A model generated the notes under the pieces. It saw nothing but the letters and a program-made list of their open reading frames with translations, was not told where the DNA came from and did no database searches. Position numbers and translations under genes: made by a program. From assembly GCA_026387555.1 (NCBI GenBank), contig JAPLLM010000096.1, positions 1-6,666 of the forward strand: 6,666 nucleotides of DNA. The letters are read 5' to 3'. Positions 6,216 through 6,666 of this stretch are shown one piece after another. The stretch is from Candidatus Omnitrophota bacterium. Its GTDB lineage: Bacteria; Omnitrophota; Gorgyraeia; Gygaellales; Profunditerraquicolaceae. Each line of letters starts with the position of its first letter. Position 1 is the stretch's first letter.

Positions 6216-6626
6216 GTGGAGGTGGGCGGAATCGAACCGCCGTCCTCAAGAAATCAGATAAGAGTCGCTACATGCTTAGCCTCGTATTTTATGCTTAGCC
6301 CTGCAACTCCTACCAGGCAGGATTTGCAAAGCGCAGCCTTTTATGCTCTTGTCACGCTTGCAAAGGCTAATTACGCGTGGCCAGCCTGCTATCGGCTCTC
6401 AATTAGGCCACAGGCGAGCCCGATTGAGAGGCTCATCCCTATTAAGGGACGAGGCTTAACGCCATAGCAGGCATAGGCCTTACGGCGCTATATCTGTCTG
6501 CTATGAGTGAGCGGATACTGTTCTCTCTTGCGTTTATATTTTGCACGGGTTGATAACGCGGCTAACCATGCGTCCGCGGCATGCTACTTTTACCCGGCTC
6601 GCTTAAGTCGAGCCCTTTTCACCCCC
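6214..6626 (-). ncRNA. ssrA: Transfer-messenger RNA (tmRNA)
   Basis: The tmRNA rescues stalled ribosomes with SmpB. The ends form a tRNA-like domain: 5' GGGGGUG pairs with CACCUCC before the encoded ACCA, and a T-arm GGCGG-UUCGAUU-CCGCC sits at 6225-6241 or so. The conserved GCAUGCCG near the 5' end and CUAAGCAUGUAG near the 3' end are both present. Pseudoknot 1 is visible (CGCGG 6578-6574 with CCGCG 6561-6557, and GCAUGGUU 6571-6564 with AACCCGUGC 6551-6543). Helix 5 uses CAUAGCAG (6505-6498) with CUGCUAUG (6470-6463). Further pseudoknots use CUCUCAAU 6430-6423 with AUUGAGAG 6403-6396, and GCCUG/UGGCC with CAGGC/GGCCA. The expected resume codon GCA after UAAAC is at 6531-6529, but the frame it opens does not end in a normal short LAA-type tag (see findings). 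The length of about 413 nt is slightly above average. The gene is one-piece, not permuted. Confidence 0.93.
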
Positions 6627-6658
6627 AATTTTCTATTTCCTAAATGTTTGAAAATTGG
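6625..6658. repeat. 9-bp inverted repeat upstream of and touching the tmRNA 5' end
   Basis: CCAATTTTC (6625-6633) is repeated in inverted form as GAAAATTGG (6650-6658) with a 16-bp AT-rich spacer. The inner arm touches the first two bases of the tmRNA, so the element covers the place where the core promoter should be. No convincing -10 or -35 hexamers could be picked out of the 40 bases available. It may be an operator or a chance palindrome. Confidence 0.4.
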
Positions 6659-6666
6659 CCCTGAGC

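Noticed and set aside
6055..6467. Two plus-strand reading frames over the tmRNA and spacer, one with a GGIEPPSSRNQ-type peptide
   Set aside because: These are the antisense of the tmRNA 3' end; this peptide pattern is a well-known false protein from the complement of tRNA-like T-arms.
6627..6666. Sigma-70 promoter hexamers for the tmRNA
   Set aside because: AT-rich sequence is present, but no pair of hexamers with proper spacing could be defended in the 40 bases available.

Overview
The window looks like a stretch of a bacterial chromosome with every supported gene on the minus strand, so it reads from high to low coordinates. Its order is: a tmRNA gene (ssrA, 6626 to 6214), a short structured spacer (6213 to 6123), then nine protein genes packed without gaps: a lipoprotein N-acetylmuramoyl-L-alanine amidase, murI, queD, queC, queE, queF, the two halves of a class I (Fe-S) fumarate hydratase, rph and the first 69 codons of an rdgB-type nucleotide pyrophosphatase cut by the left edge. 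Eight of nine gene junctions overlap (1 to 11 nt, four of them the ATGA type) and the ninth has a 2-nt gap, so the nine genes are very probably one transcription unit with coupled translation.

Functionally the unit joins four themes. The amidase and MurI act on the cell wall: one cleaves peptidoglycan, the other supplies D-glutamate for it. QueD, QueC, QueE and QueF form an unbroken path from 7,8-dihydroneopterin triphosphate to preQ1, the precursor of queuosine in tRNA; only the upstream GTP cyclohydrolase and the downstream Tgt, QueA and QueG/QueH steps are missing from the window. The fumarase pair serves central carbon metabolism. RNase PH and RdgB (tRNA 3' trimming, nucleotide pool cleaning) are a common bacterial pair.

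The organism is a bacterium with a lipoprotein export system, moderate base composition and a two-gene anaerobe-style fumarase. This layout and the codon style would fit an uncultivated lineage such as Omnitrophota or Elusimicrobiota, but that is a guess from general impression and not shown by the sequence. No mobile element, CRISPR array or phage gene is visible. No new protein system is evident; the least ordinary parts are the tmRNA tag region, the palindromic spacer beside the tmRNA, a G-tract repeat inside queC and a shortened substrate-region segment in the fumarase alpha subunit.
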